This document shows positions 1 through 5,403 of a stretch of 5,403 nucleotides of DNA, in pieces. The notes under the pieces were generated by a model. It saw nothing but the letters and a program-made list of their open reading frames with translations, was not told where the DNA came from and did not search any database. The position numbers and the translations under genes are program-made. Source of the stretch: Pseudomonadota bacterium (GTDB lineage Bacteria; Bdellovibrionota; Oligoflexia; Oligoflexales; Oligoflexaceae); assembly GCA_029556045.1 (NCBI GenBank), contig JAKQGS010000197.1:1-5403 (forward strand). Reading direction: 5' to 3'. Positions within the stretch are counted from its first letter, which is position 1, and each line of letters opens with the position of its first letter.

Positions 1-1
1 C

Positions 2-367
2 CGAAGACTGGCCGGAGCGTTCGATTTCTTCGCGGGTGATGATCTGCACCGGCGCTGGAGTTTCCACATTGACGCGTTTGATATAGCTGCCAGTGACCGT
101 GATTTTTTCAACACCCTTTTTTTCCTGGGGGGCTTTGGCAGGCACTGCAGGAGCTGCGGTCGGCGTGACGGCAGGAGCCGTGGCGGGAGCCTGCGCCGGT
201 GTTGCTGCAGGGGTTTGACCTGCTGGCGGCACATCGCCCGGAGATCGTTGCGCCGTCGCTGCCGGAGGTGCCTCTGCGGACGGGGTTGCGGGTGATTCCT
301 GCTGAGCGAAAGCGGCAATGCTCCATAACGCAGCCACAAGGGTCAGTGCCTTCATGAAATAAGCCAT
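2..367 (-). CDS. TonB-dependent outer-membrane receptor, N-terminal part (cut by window edge)
   Basis: Only the first 122 residues are present; the frame is open to the left edge. Residues 1-21 form a Sec signal peptide (hydrophobic core ALTLVAALWSIAAFA, likely cleavage after Ala-Phe-Ala21). Residues about 24-80 are a low-complexity Pro/Ala/Thr spacer. Residues 87-94 (EKITVTGS) look like a TonB box leading into the plug domain, and residues 95-119 (YIKR...ETPAPVQIITREEIERSG) match the opening of TonB-dependent receptor plugs, where the usual pattern is ITVTGSRIKR..ETPSPVQVITREDIE. Such receptors sit in the outer membrane and import large substrates such as siderophores, cobalamin or glycans using the TonB-ExbBD system. 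The substrate cannot be read from this fragment. The ATG at 367 is preferred because AGGAA lies 9 bases upstream; the Met at residue 5 would also give a good signal peptide but has no well-spaced ribosome site. The gene is divergent from the 796-residue lipoprotein gene. Confidence 0.85.
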   Translation of the reverse strand, partial: MAYFMKALTLVAALWSIAAFAQQESPATPSAEAPPAATAQRSPGDVPPAGQTPAATPAQAPATAPAVTPTAAPAVPAKAPQEKKGVEKITVTGSYIKRVNVETPAPVQIITREEIERSGQSS

Positions 368-376
368 GGCGAAGTG

Positions 377-382
377 TTCCTG
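377..382 (-). promoter_or_regulatory. Ribosome binding site of the TonB-dependent receptor
   Basis: On the minus strand the sequence reads CAGGAA, then nine bases, then ATG at 367. This supports residue 1 as the start over the in-frame Met at residue 5, which would lie 21 bases from the same site. Confidence 0.55.
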
Positions 383-461
383 TTGTTGTCGGACATTTTG
401 TGGGATGAACCATTGAAATGGCGGTTCTACCTATCAGGATGGGGCCTAAGGGGGCAAGTCT

Positions 462-489
462 TTTACTTAAAATTAATCTATCCCATATT
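462..489 (+). promoter_or_regulatory. Possible sigma-70-type promoter for the PEP-synthase-like lipoprotein
   Basis: TTTACT at 462-467 (4 of 6 matches to TTGACA) and CATATT at 484-489 (4 of 6 matches to TATAAT) are separated by 16 bases. Both boxes are weak, and AT-rich DNA gives such matches by chance, so this is only a candidate. A TTGATT at 504-509 with TATTAT at 524-529 was also seen, but its 14-base spacer is too short. Confidence 0.2.
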
Positions 490-554
490 TATTAATATTA
501 ACATTGATTTAATAACAGAAATGTATTATTAGAACGACGATTTTAATAATCTTT

Positions 555-560
555 AAGGAG
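555..560 (+). promoter_or_regulatory. Strong ribosome binding site (AAGGAG)
   Basis: AAGGAG lies six bases before the ATG at 567. This near-consensus Shine-Dalgarno site fixes the start of the 796-residue lipoprotein, even though that start gives a fairly long 17-residue stretch before the hydrophobic core of the signal peptide. Confidence 0.8.
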
Positions 561-566
561 AACGAT

Positions 567-2957
567 ATGAGTGCTCAGATCCTCCCCTATCTCAGCCAAC
601 CCAGTCATCGATCCAAACTCCTTACAATATTGTCGTTTTTGGCACTTGGTACCAGCCTCGCCTGTGGTCCCCGTCCCTTAACATCGGAGCCCTCCCGGAG
701 CCTGGCATCCGTAAACTCCGAACCAACAGCCTGCGCCATCGACTACACCGAAACGATCCGATCGCCACAGGAATTTGCGGGACTGGCCACCGTGGCTGGC
801 GACATTCCCTCTCACGTGCTGTTTAGTTACTTCAGCGGCGTGCCTGCCGATCAGCCGATCGGCGGTCGCATGTATTTCCAAAACATGCTGCGCTACGAGC
901 GCCATGTGATGTTTCTACAAGACCTTTCACCCCGCTATGCCAGCATTCCAGACTATGAAGCTCTGATCTTTCATCCCCTGGATGCTTCTGCTCCCAGCAA
1001 AAAAGAAATCAACGCCGGCGCGATTTACCTGCGGGAAAACATTCGCGTCGGTCAAGTGACGGGTGACTTTGTGGGGGTGGAGATTTATTTCCGCACCGAT
1101 CCCAAAACCATCGGCCCCGGGCAGGAACCTGGCAGCCTGATCAATGTGGACGATGTGGTGGCCACCATGACCAAACTTAAGGAGGCTCTGCCTCTGGTGG
1201 ATGCGGACAAACTGGTGTTTGTGCTGCCGTTTAAAAAGGATCTCTTCACCTATTCACGGGCGCTGCGAGCCAAGGGCGTCAATGCCGTCGTGCGGGAAGC
1301 ATTCCTCGGCATCAAAACCTCCCCCACCACTTACAACGCCGGCAAATCCTATGGCTACCTGCGCCTGCTCAGCGTGGACGAAGTCAATCTCGGCAACTAC
1401 GGCGACGAAGACATTATCGTTCTGCCCTTTGTGCCGCTGGATGTGGGCCCCACGTCAGGCATAATTTCAGCGCAGCCGCAGGTCCCCCATTCCCATGTGG
1501 TGTTCCGGGCTGTCAATCAGAAGATCCCCGACATTTATATCCCAGGCGCCATGGAGCTAACCGCCATCACCTCCCAAAAGGATCAACTGGTGGAGCTGGT
1601 GGCCAATAACGATGGCACTTACACCATCCGTGGAGACGCGGAAATACCTGATATCGAAGCCCTGGCCAAAGCTTACTGGGAAAGCCGTAAACCACAGATT
1701 CCCGACCTCACCCCCAATCTGGAACCGAAGGAACTGCTGTCCATCGATGCACCTGTCACACCGGAGACCGCCAAAGCTTATGGGGCCAAAGGCACCAACT
1801 TTGCCATGCTGCACCAGGCCCTGGCGCAAAGAGGTGTCGATCGCAGTTACTTTAACGGTAGCTTTCTCATCCCGTTTTCCTACTACGGGGAACTGAAAAA
1901 AACACCGCTGGAAAAAAGCTTCTGCAAAAAAGCTGCTAAAAAATGCGAAGAAGAACTCGGACGGGCCTGCACCATCGCGACGGAAAACTGCAATACCCTG
2001 GTGAAAGAACCAATCACCCTGCAAGGCTATTTGGAGAATCTGGTGGCGGAAGAAAACGCGACCAAGATGGCCGACGACAGCGCCCTGCGCCAGGAAATGC
2101 TGGCCTTTACCCGCCGTCTGATCCGGGCTTTGCCAGTGCCGGCGGGCATGGAAACCATGCTGCTGGACAAGATCAAAATGTTCCCGGAAAAACAGCGGGT
2201 GCGCTTTCGCTCATCCACCAATGCGGAAGACATCGCAGGGCTGAACGGTGCGGGACTCTATGACTCCAAGTCCGTGTGTTACCTCGATACGGTGGCAGAG
2301 GGTGGCAAGGACGAAGCATCGGCGTGTAAAACGCCCTACGAACTGCAACGGATGCGGGATCAGATCGCCCAGCTGCAAAAATTTGACGATCCGGAAGGGA
2401 AACTCAAGCCCATCATCGCTGATCTTGAAAATGAACTGACCGACAAAAACCCTCTCGATAAGGGACTGTTGGGGGTTTACGCCAGCCTGTGGACGGAGCG
2501 GGCCTACTTGTTCCGCAGCTACTACGGGATCAATCATCATCAGATTTATATGGGTATCCTCGTGCAACCCTCCATGATGGATGAAAAGGTCAATGGCGTG
2601 GTGGTGGCCACCCTCAACGACAACGGCACCATGACCATGGATGCCGTCTCACAGATCGAGGACATCAGCATCACTAATCCCATATTCCCCAACGCCCGCC
2701 CTGAACAGGCCCTGGTAACTCGCATGGCAGATGGCACACTTGGCCCTATCCGTTATGCGTCATCCTCCAATATGGTGGGAGAATGCCGCACGGTGCTCAG
2801 TGGGCAGGAAATCAAAGAACTGGCGGATCAGGTATTCATCATCGGTGAGGCTCTGATCAAAGCTTATGGCAAGGAGCGGTTTGGCAATCGCCTGGATCTG
2901 GAGTTTCGTGTGGGGCCTGATGGTAAAATCGTGGTGAAACAAGCCCGGCCCATTTAA
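567..2957 (+). CDS. Lipoprotein with PEP/pyruvate-binding (PPDK_N-type ATP-grasp) domain, dikinase-like
   Basis: A 796-residue predicted lipoprotein. Arg15/Lys17, a hydrophobic core and TSLAC33 form a signal-peptidase-II site matching the general lipobox pattern. The C-terminal half (about 400-796) is a PEP-synthase/pyruvate-phosphate-dikinase nucleotide-binding domain. Visible elements are GAKGTNF with Lys408, RFRSSTNAED starting near Arg546 (Arg548 in the conserved RSS), NGAGLYDS (560-567), the YASLW...ERAY..R segment (638-650), MGILVQPSM...NGVVVATLN (662-684), and the closing DLE (777-779) and Gln792-Ala-Arg-Pro, which in this fold bind Mg-ATP. In the N-terminal half, GIISAQPQVPHSHVVFRA (His308, His310) resembles the phosphohistidine site SHVSVRAR of glucan water dikinases, placed before the ATP domain as in those enzymes. 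No classical PEP synthase TCHAA motif or C-terminal PEP-binding barrel is present. Eight cysteines besides Cys33 suggest disulfides and an extracytoplasmic location. The family assignment is firm; catalytic activity and substrate are unknown. The gene is monocistronic, with its own ribosome site and terminator. Confidence 0.88.
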   Translation: MSAQILPYLSQPSHRSKLLTILSFLALGTSLACGPRPLTSEPSRSLASVNSEPTACAIDYTETIRSPQEFAGLATVAGDIPSHVLFSYFSGVPADQPIGGRMYFQNMLRYERHVMFLQDLSPRYASIPDYEALIFHPLDASAPSKKEINAGAIYLRENIRVGQVTGDFVGVEIYFRTDPKTIGPGQEPGSLINVDDVVATMTKLKEALPLVDADKLVFVLPFKKDLFTYSRALRAKGVNAVVREAFLGIKTSPTTYNAGKSYGYLRLLSVDEVNLGNYGDEDIIVLPFVPLDVGPTSGIISAQPQVPHSHVVFRAVNQKIPDIYIPGAMELTAITSQKDQLVELVANNDGTYTIRGDAEIPDIEALAKAYWESRKPQIPDLTPNLEPKELLSIDAPVTPETAKAYGAKGTNFAMLHQALAQRGVDRSYFNGSFLIPFSYYGELKKTPLEKSFCKKAAKKCEEELGRACTIATENCNTLVKEPITLQGYLENLVAEENATKMADDSALRQEMLAFTRRLIRALPVPAGMETMLLDKIKMFPEKQRVRFRSSTNAEDIAGLNGAGLYDSKSVCYLDTVAEGGKDEASACKTPYELQRMRDQIAQLQKFDDPEGKLKPIIADLENELTDKNPLDKGLLGVYASLWTERAYLFRSYYGINHHQIYMGILVQPSMMDEKVNGVVVATLNDNGTMTMDAVSQIEDISITNPIFPNARPEQALVTRMADGTLGPIRYASSSNMVGECRTVLSGQEIKELADQVFIIGEALIKAYGKERFGNRLDLEFRVGPDGKIVVKQARPI

Positions 2958-2970
2958 TTGTTAGGAAATT

Positions 2971-3007
2971 GCCGATGCCGATGCCCTTGACACGGCATCG
3001 GCTTTTT
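2971..3007 (+). terminator. Intrinsic terminator between convergent genes
   Basis: The arm GCCGATGCC occurs twice in overlapping registers (2971-2979 and 2977-2985), and either copy can pair perfectly with GGCATCGGC at 2994-3002. The inner pairing gives a 9-base-pair stem with an 8-base loop; the outer gives a 14-base loop. Five T residues (3003-3007) follow directly, as expected for termination of the plus-strand lipoprotein gene ending at 2957. Read on the other strand the hairpin is followed only by AATTTCC, so it is a weaker terminator for the opposing gene, whose stop codon overlaps the T run. Confidence 0.85.
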
Positions 3008-3566
3008 AATTGTGGGTCACGATGTAGTAGTCCACCGCCAGCTCGGTTGGGGTGTCTTTCCAGGCGGCAAAACGGTATTCTTTGTTCACCGTATCATCCA
3101 TGCAGTATTTGACCTTGTAATCCACCAGCTCGTTGGCCAGCTTGGCCGCATAATAATCCTTTTGCCCCTGCGTCAGCAGGGTGTTTTCGGCGCTGAGGAT
3201 ATAGTCTTTGGTGCAGGTGATGGAAAGAAGGGTATACGTCGTACAAAGCTCCTTCACGGGATCGTAGTAGCGTTTCTGGTCAACGCAGGCTTTTTCCGCG
3301 GCAGATGTCGAGGTGGTGCCTTGCGTCGCGGTGGCATCATCTTCGCGCCCGGATACGACCACAGGGTCTCCTCCCGGAGCCTCTTTGGGCTTGGATGCTT
3401 GTTCGGTGCGATCGTCTTCACCGGTAGCCTGATTCAGGGTCGACGGGGGCTTTTGTGCGGATGCCGTAGGCTTTTTGTTTTTTGGCGCAGACTCCTCCTG
3501 GCATCCGACAGATAAGACTGTCAGGATGGGCAGGGCCAAACACGCGGTTAAGACGCTCCGAATCAT
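3006..3566 (-). CDS. Small orphan lipoprotein with acidic/Ser-Thr-Pro linker and Cys-containing C-terminal domain
   Basis: A 186-residue predicted lipoprotein of unrecognised family. Residues 1-21 are a signal peptide and LSVGC22 is the signal-peptidase-II site. Residues 23-91 are a low-complexity hydrophilic linker rich in Lys, Pro, Glu, Asp, Thr and Ser, probably unstructured. Residues 92-186 look like a small folded domain with four cysteines (94, 108, 118, 155), enough for two disulfides, and many Tyr residues (KRYYDP at 98-103, KDYYAAKL at 136-143, VDYYIVTHN at the C-terminus). Gln23 after the Cys is not the Asp that retains lipoproteins in the inner membrane of enteric bacteria, so outer-membrane anchoring is plausible if similar rules apply. 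The start is supported by GAGGGGG just upstream. The gene lies 113 bases downstream of the DUF2079 gene in the same direction and converges on the PEP-synthase-like lipoprotein gene. No function is assigned. Confidence 0.8.
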   Translation of the reverse strand: MIRSVLTACLALPILTVLSVGCQEESAPKNKKPTASAQKPPSTLNQATGEDDRTEQASKPKEAPGGDPVVVSGREDDATATQGTTSTSAAEKACVDQKRYYDPVKELCTTYTLLSITCTKDYILSAENTLLTQGQKDYYAAKLANELVDYKVKYCMDDTVNKEYRFAAWKDTPTELAVDYYIVTHN

Positions 3567-3679
3567 AGAACCCCCTCATCTGAAAACACGGATCTACAGA
3601 GCGTATCGGCTGGGGGGATAGATATCTTGAGCGTTTTCCCTATTTAGGTTTTTTGCCTTTTAATTTAGACCACTTGCAC
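3567..3679 (-). other. Short gap between DUF2079 gene and small lipoprotein gene
   Basis: These 113 bases follow the TGA stop of the DUF2079 gene on the minus strand. No stable stem followed by a T run was found: the A-rich tract around 3647-3664 has only a three-base AGG/CCT pairing. Read-through into the lipoprotein gene is therefore possible. A separate promoter for the lipoprotein was looked for and no convincing pair of boxes was found. An 8-base palindrome AGATATCT lies at 3620-3627, of unknown meaning. Confidence 0.35.
3571..3577 (-). promoter_or_regulatory. Ribosome binding site of the small lipoprotein
   Basis: On the minus strand GAGGGGG is followed by TTCT and the ATG at 3566. The spacing is on the short side but workable, and no competing start with a better site is visible. 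Confidence 0.55.
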
Positions 3680-5368
3680 TCATGTGCGCCGCCGCCAAAT
3701 CCGCAGGCTGGTATAAACAGGATGCTGGTAAACCCGCTCATAACCCGCGTCGAGGGCCGGGACAATCTCCCGTTCAATCATTTCACGGGTATGTTTCCAG
3801 GACCCCTTGCCGTCGGGATACGCAATAATGACCCAATCAGCGTCCCGCCAACGATCCAGGATATAGATGTTACGCACCGCGCTGAGGTTTGGAGCAAGAG
3901 GCTCAAAAGCTGCCACCCTGACGTTATCCCCCCACTTGGCGGCGTACTCATCCATGACCTGCCGGATGATGCGGTGCTCCTCGGTTACCGGATAGACCGC
4001 CATGAACCAGGCCAGGGATTTGCCGCTAAAGAAAGTGACCAGCGTCAGCAGCCAGGCGCCCCGAAAACTCACCCCACGCTGTCCCGGCAGCACGCGGGAG
4101 AGCATCGTGGTGACCCATCGCCAACGCCCCTGAAAGATACCATCCCGTTGTACCATCGCTACGGCACAAAAGAGCCAGGGGTAAATGTCCGCTTCGTAAT
4201 GAAACCGGGCACTGTGCATAAAGGGCACCGACGACAAAAGATTGATGGCCAGACTGGGTGCAATGGGGATCAGGTAAATCGGGCGTAGAAGCACCAAAAA
4301 AAGAAAGGGGGCCATCACACGGAAAACGTAGAGCAGTCTCTCGGTATTGACGAGCAGGTTCAGCGTATCCCAAGGATGCAGCAGGACGGTGCGTATCACC
4401 GCCGATGTGTTTAATCCCAGATGACCATAGTATTTGAGAAAGTACTGGCTCTCAGCCCCGTTGCGAAAATAAGGAAAAGCCACCTTCATAATCAGCACAA
4501 AAGCTAATGCGCCCGCAGCGGTTAGCCCGCCCGCCAGAAGCCAGCGCTGGCGGGGGGACCAGTTTTTGTTCCCCAGCGGAAGCCAGGGCAGCGCCAACCC
4601 CAACCCCAATAGTGTCAGGGCAGCATTCTCCTTGAGACCGAGAAACAGTGCCGCCAGCAGGATAGCCTGAGTCCATTGCTGCCGATGCAGTGCCACCAGC
4701 AACCACGGCGTGATCCCACCCGCCAGGGACAACACGTGAAAGTCGTAGAAGAAGACCAGCCGCAATCCTTCAAATACCAGATAAGCGGCGACCATCAAGA
4801 GACTGGTACCCCGACTCCATCCCATCAGCCGCGCCAGAACCTTGATACCCCAGGCCCCCACCCCCCACACCAGAGTCTGAATCGTCAGTAAAACCACCGC
4901 CGGGGGAAACATCTCGCATAAGGGTGTAAATAGAGCCAACACCGGCTCAAAATGATCCGCCATCAAAGTGGTCTCATCCCGTAACGACGAGTAGAGGCGA
5001 TGGGAACAGGCGTTGCTATATATGGCCAGATCCCAGCCCGTCACGACGGCCCAATAACGATGGAGAATGGCCCGCAGCATCACCAGCAATAAAACGGTAG
5101 CGGTTAACCAGCCCCAAAATCCTGCGTGTTTTGGCAAACGGCGCTGCCAACGCAAAAGTCGGAGAATTCCCTGCCCCCAGAGGGTCGATCGCACAAGGCG
5201 GGATCCATAGGCAAGGGCCACCACAAAAAGAGGAGCCAGCGCAAAACCCCAATTGGTGACTTCCAGCACGGCCTTTTGCCCGTTTAATGTGCCCCGGTAA
5301 AGGGGTCCACCGACAAAAAACAAGATCAGAGCCAGGATCACCCCGAAGTTTGCTATCTTACGCGCCAA
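3680..5368 (-). CDS. DUF2079 polytopic membrane protein (predicted GT-C-like)
   Basis: 562 residues from the TTG at 5368, with roughly ten to eleven hydrophobic segments. Signature elements of the DUF2079 family are visible in order: WDLAIY (112-117), the loop MADHFEPVLALFTPL (136-150) with Asp138-His139, PPAVVLLTIQTLVWGVGAWG (155-174), the YDFH element (208-211), GLKENAA (244-250), RFHYEADIYP (388-397), and a soluble C-terminal domain (about 459-562) ending in ADWVIIAYPDGKG and a Tyr-rich tail. The family is widespread and uncharacterised; its layout of acidic loop residues after the first helices resembles GT-C glycosyltransferases, so a role in transferring sugars from a lipid carrier at the periplasmic face is a reasonable inference. 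Three hydrophobic segments (about 8-24, 39-57, 86-104) precede WDLAIY. The start is uncertain: the TTG has only a G-rich stretch nine bases upstream, and the frame stays open to the right edge (reading WSAFLLWGSTV), so the protein may begin outside the window. Confidence 0.85.
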   Translation of the reverse strand: MARKIANFGVILALILFFVGGPLYRGTLNGQKAVLEVTNWGFALAPLFVVALAYGSRLVRSTLWGQGILRLLRWQRRLPKHAGFWGWLTATVLLLVMLRAILHRYWAVVTGWDLAIYSNACSHRLYSSLRDETTLMADHFEPVLALFTPLCEMFPPAVVLLTIQTLVWGVGAWGIKVLARLMGWSRGTSLLMVAAYLVFEGLRLVFFYDFHVLSLAGGITPWLLVALHRQQWTQAILLAALFLGLKENAALTLLGLGLALPWLPLGNKNWSPRQRWLLAGGLTAAGALAFVLIMKVAFPYFRNGAESQYFLKYYGHLGLNTSAVIRTVLLHPWDTLNLLVNTERLLYVFRVMAPFLFLVLLRPIYLIPIAPSLAINLLSSVPFMHSARFHYEADIYPWLFCAVAMVQRDGIFQGRWRWVTTMLSRVLPGQRGVSFRGAWLLTLVTFFSGKSLAWFMAVYPVTEEHRIIRQVMDEYAAKWGDNVRVAAFEPLAPNLSAVRNIYILDRWRDADWVIIAYPDGKGSWKHTREMIEREIVPALDAGYERVYQHPVYTSLRIWRRRT

Positions 5369-5403
5369 AACTGTGGACCCCCATAAGAGAAAAGCCGACC
5401 AAG

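Larger units (their letters stand above)
368..566. other. Divergent intergenic region with AT-rich core
   Basis: These 199 bases separate two genes that point away from each other, so both promoters and any shared operator should lie here. The left part (about 368-458) has ordinary composition. The part from about 459 to 556 is strongly AT-rich and contains a perfect 10-base palindrome, TTAATATTAA, at 492-501, embedded in a run of TTAAT/ATTAA words. No tRNA, small ORF with a good start, or strong hairpin terminator was seen. Which regulator, if any, binds here cannot be told from sequence alone. Confidence 0.5.

Noticed and set aside
504..529. TTGATT/TATTAT promoter-like pair
   Set aside because: The spacer is 14 bases, too short for a sigma-70-type promoter, in DNA where such words are common.
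1557..2024. Minus-strand open frame within the PEP-synthase-like gene
   Set aside because: It has no ribosome site, its Phe-rich translation mirrors Lys/Glu codons on the plus strand, and the plus strand carries conserved ATP-grasp motifs.
3234..3290. Resemblance of the small lipoprotein's Cys/Tyr segment (Cys94 to about Asp102-Pro103, Cys108, Tyr111) to type-2 chitin-binding domains
   Set aside because: The spacing to the next cysteines (9 and 36 residues) does not fit the six-Cys chitin-binding pattern, only four Cys are present, and the similarity rests on a short YYDP-type stretch.
3012..3515. Long plus-strand open frame opposite the small lipoprotein gene
   Set aside because: Its translation is a Gly/Arg/Val-rich antisense shadow with no ribosome site, while the minus strand encodes a signal peptide, lipobox and good ribosome site.
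3620..3627. Palindrome AGATATCT upstream of the small lipoprotein gene
   Set aside because: An 8-base palindrome is expected by chance at this scale and no promoter boxes flank it convincingly.
3653..4288. Plus-strand open frame of about 211 codons opposite the DUF2079 gene
   Set aside because: The minus strand carries a clear DUF2079 protein here; the plus-strand product is Pro/His/Arg-rich with no recognisable domain and is best explained as an antisense shadow.
1..5403. CRISPR arrays, tRNA or rRNA genes, insertion sequences, phage attachment sites
   Set aside because: No regularly spaced repeats, cloverleaf-like segments, transposase-like proteins, or flanking terminal repeats were seen on either strand.

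Overview
The window comes from a Gram-negative bacterium. It carries the start of a TonB-dependent outer-membrane receptor, two lipoproteins with signal-peptidase-II boxes, and a polytopic inner-membrane protein. Moderate GC in the genes, lipoproteins with Ser/Thr/Pro-rich linkers, and a lipidated PEP/pyruvate-binding protein suggest a predatory or delta-type lineage such as Bdellovibrionota/Oligoflexia or Myxococcota. That placement is inference from protein style, not from a marker gene.

Layout, left to right. (1) Bases 2-367, minus strand: the first 122 residues of a TonB-dependent receptor, cut by the left edge, with signal peptide, Pro/Ala-rich spacer, TonB-box-like stretch and start of the plug domain. 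(2) Bases 368-566: a divergent, partly very AT-rich intergenic region that must hold the promoters for both flanking genes. (3) Bases 567-2957, plus strand: a 796-residue lipoprotein whose C-terminal half is a PEP-synthase/dikinase-type ATP-grasp domain. Its N-terminal half contains a Ser-His-Val segment like the phosphohistidine site of glucan water dikinases. (4) Bases 2971-3007: an intrinsic terminator between convergent genes. (5) Bases 3006-3566, minus strand: a small orphan lipoprotein. (6) Bases 3680-5368, minus strand, and perhaps further right: a DUF2079 multi-pass membrane protein.

The genes do not form an obvious pathway. The DUF2079 gene and the small lipoprotein gene lie in the same direction with a 113-base gap and no clear terminator between them, so they could be co-transcribed. 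The receptor and the PEP-synthase-like lipoprotein are divergent and share a control region. The most interesting item is the lipidated dikinase-like protein: a normally cytosolic, ATP-dependent fold that appears to be exported, carries eight extra cysteines, and has the domain order of glucan water dikinases rather than that of PEP synthase.
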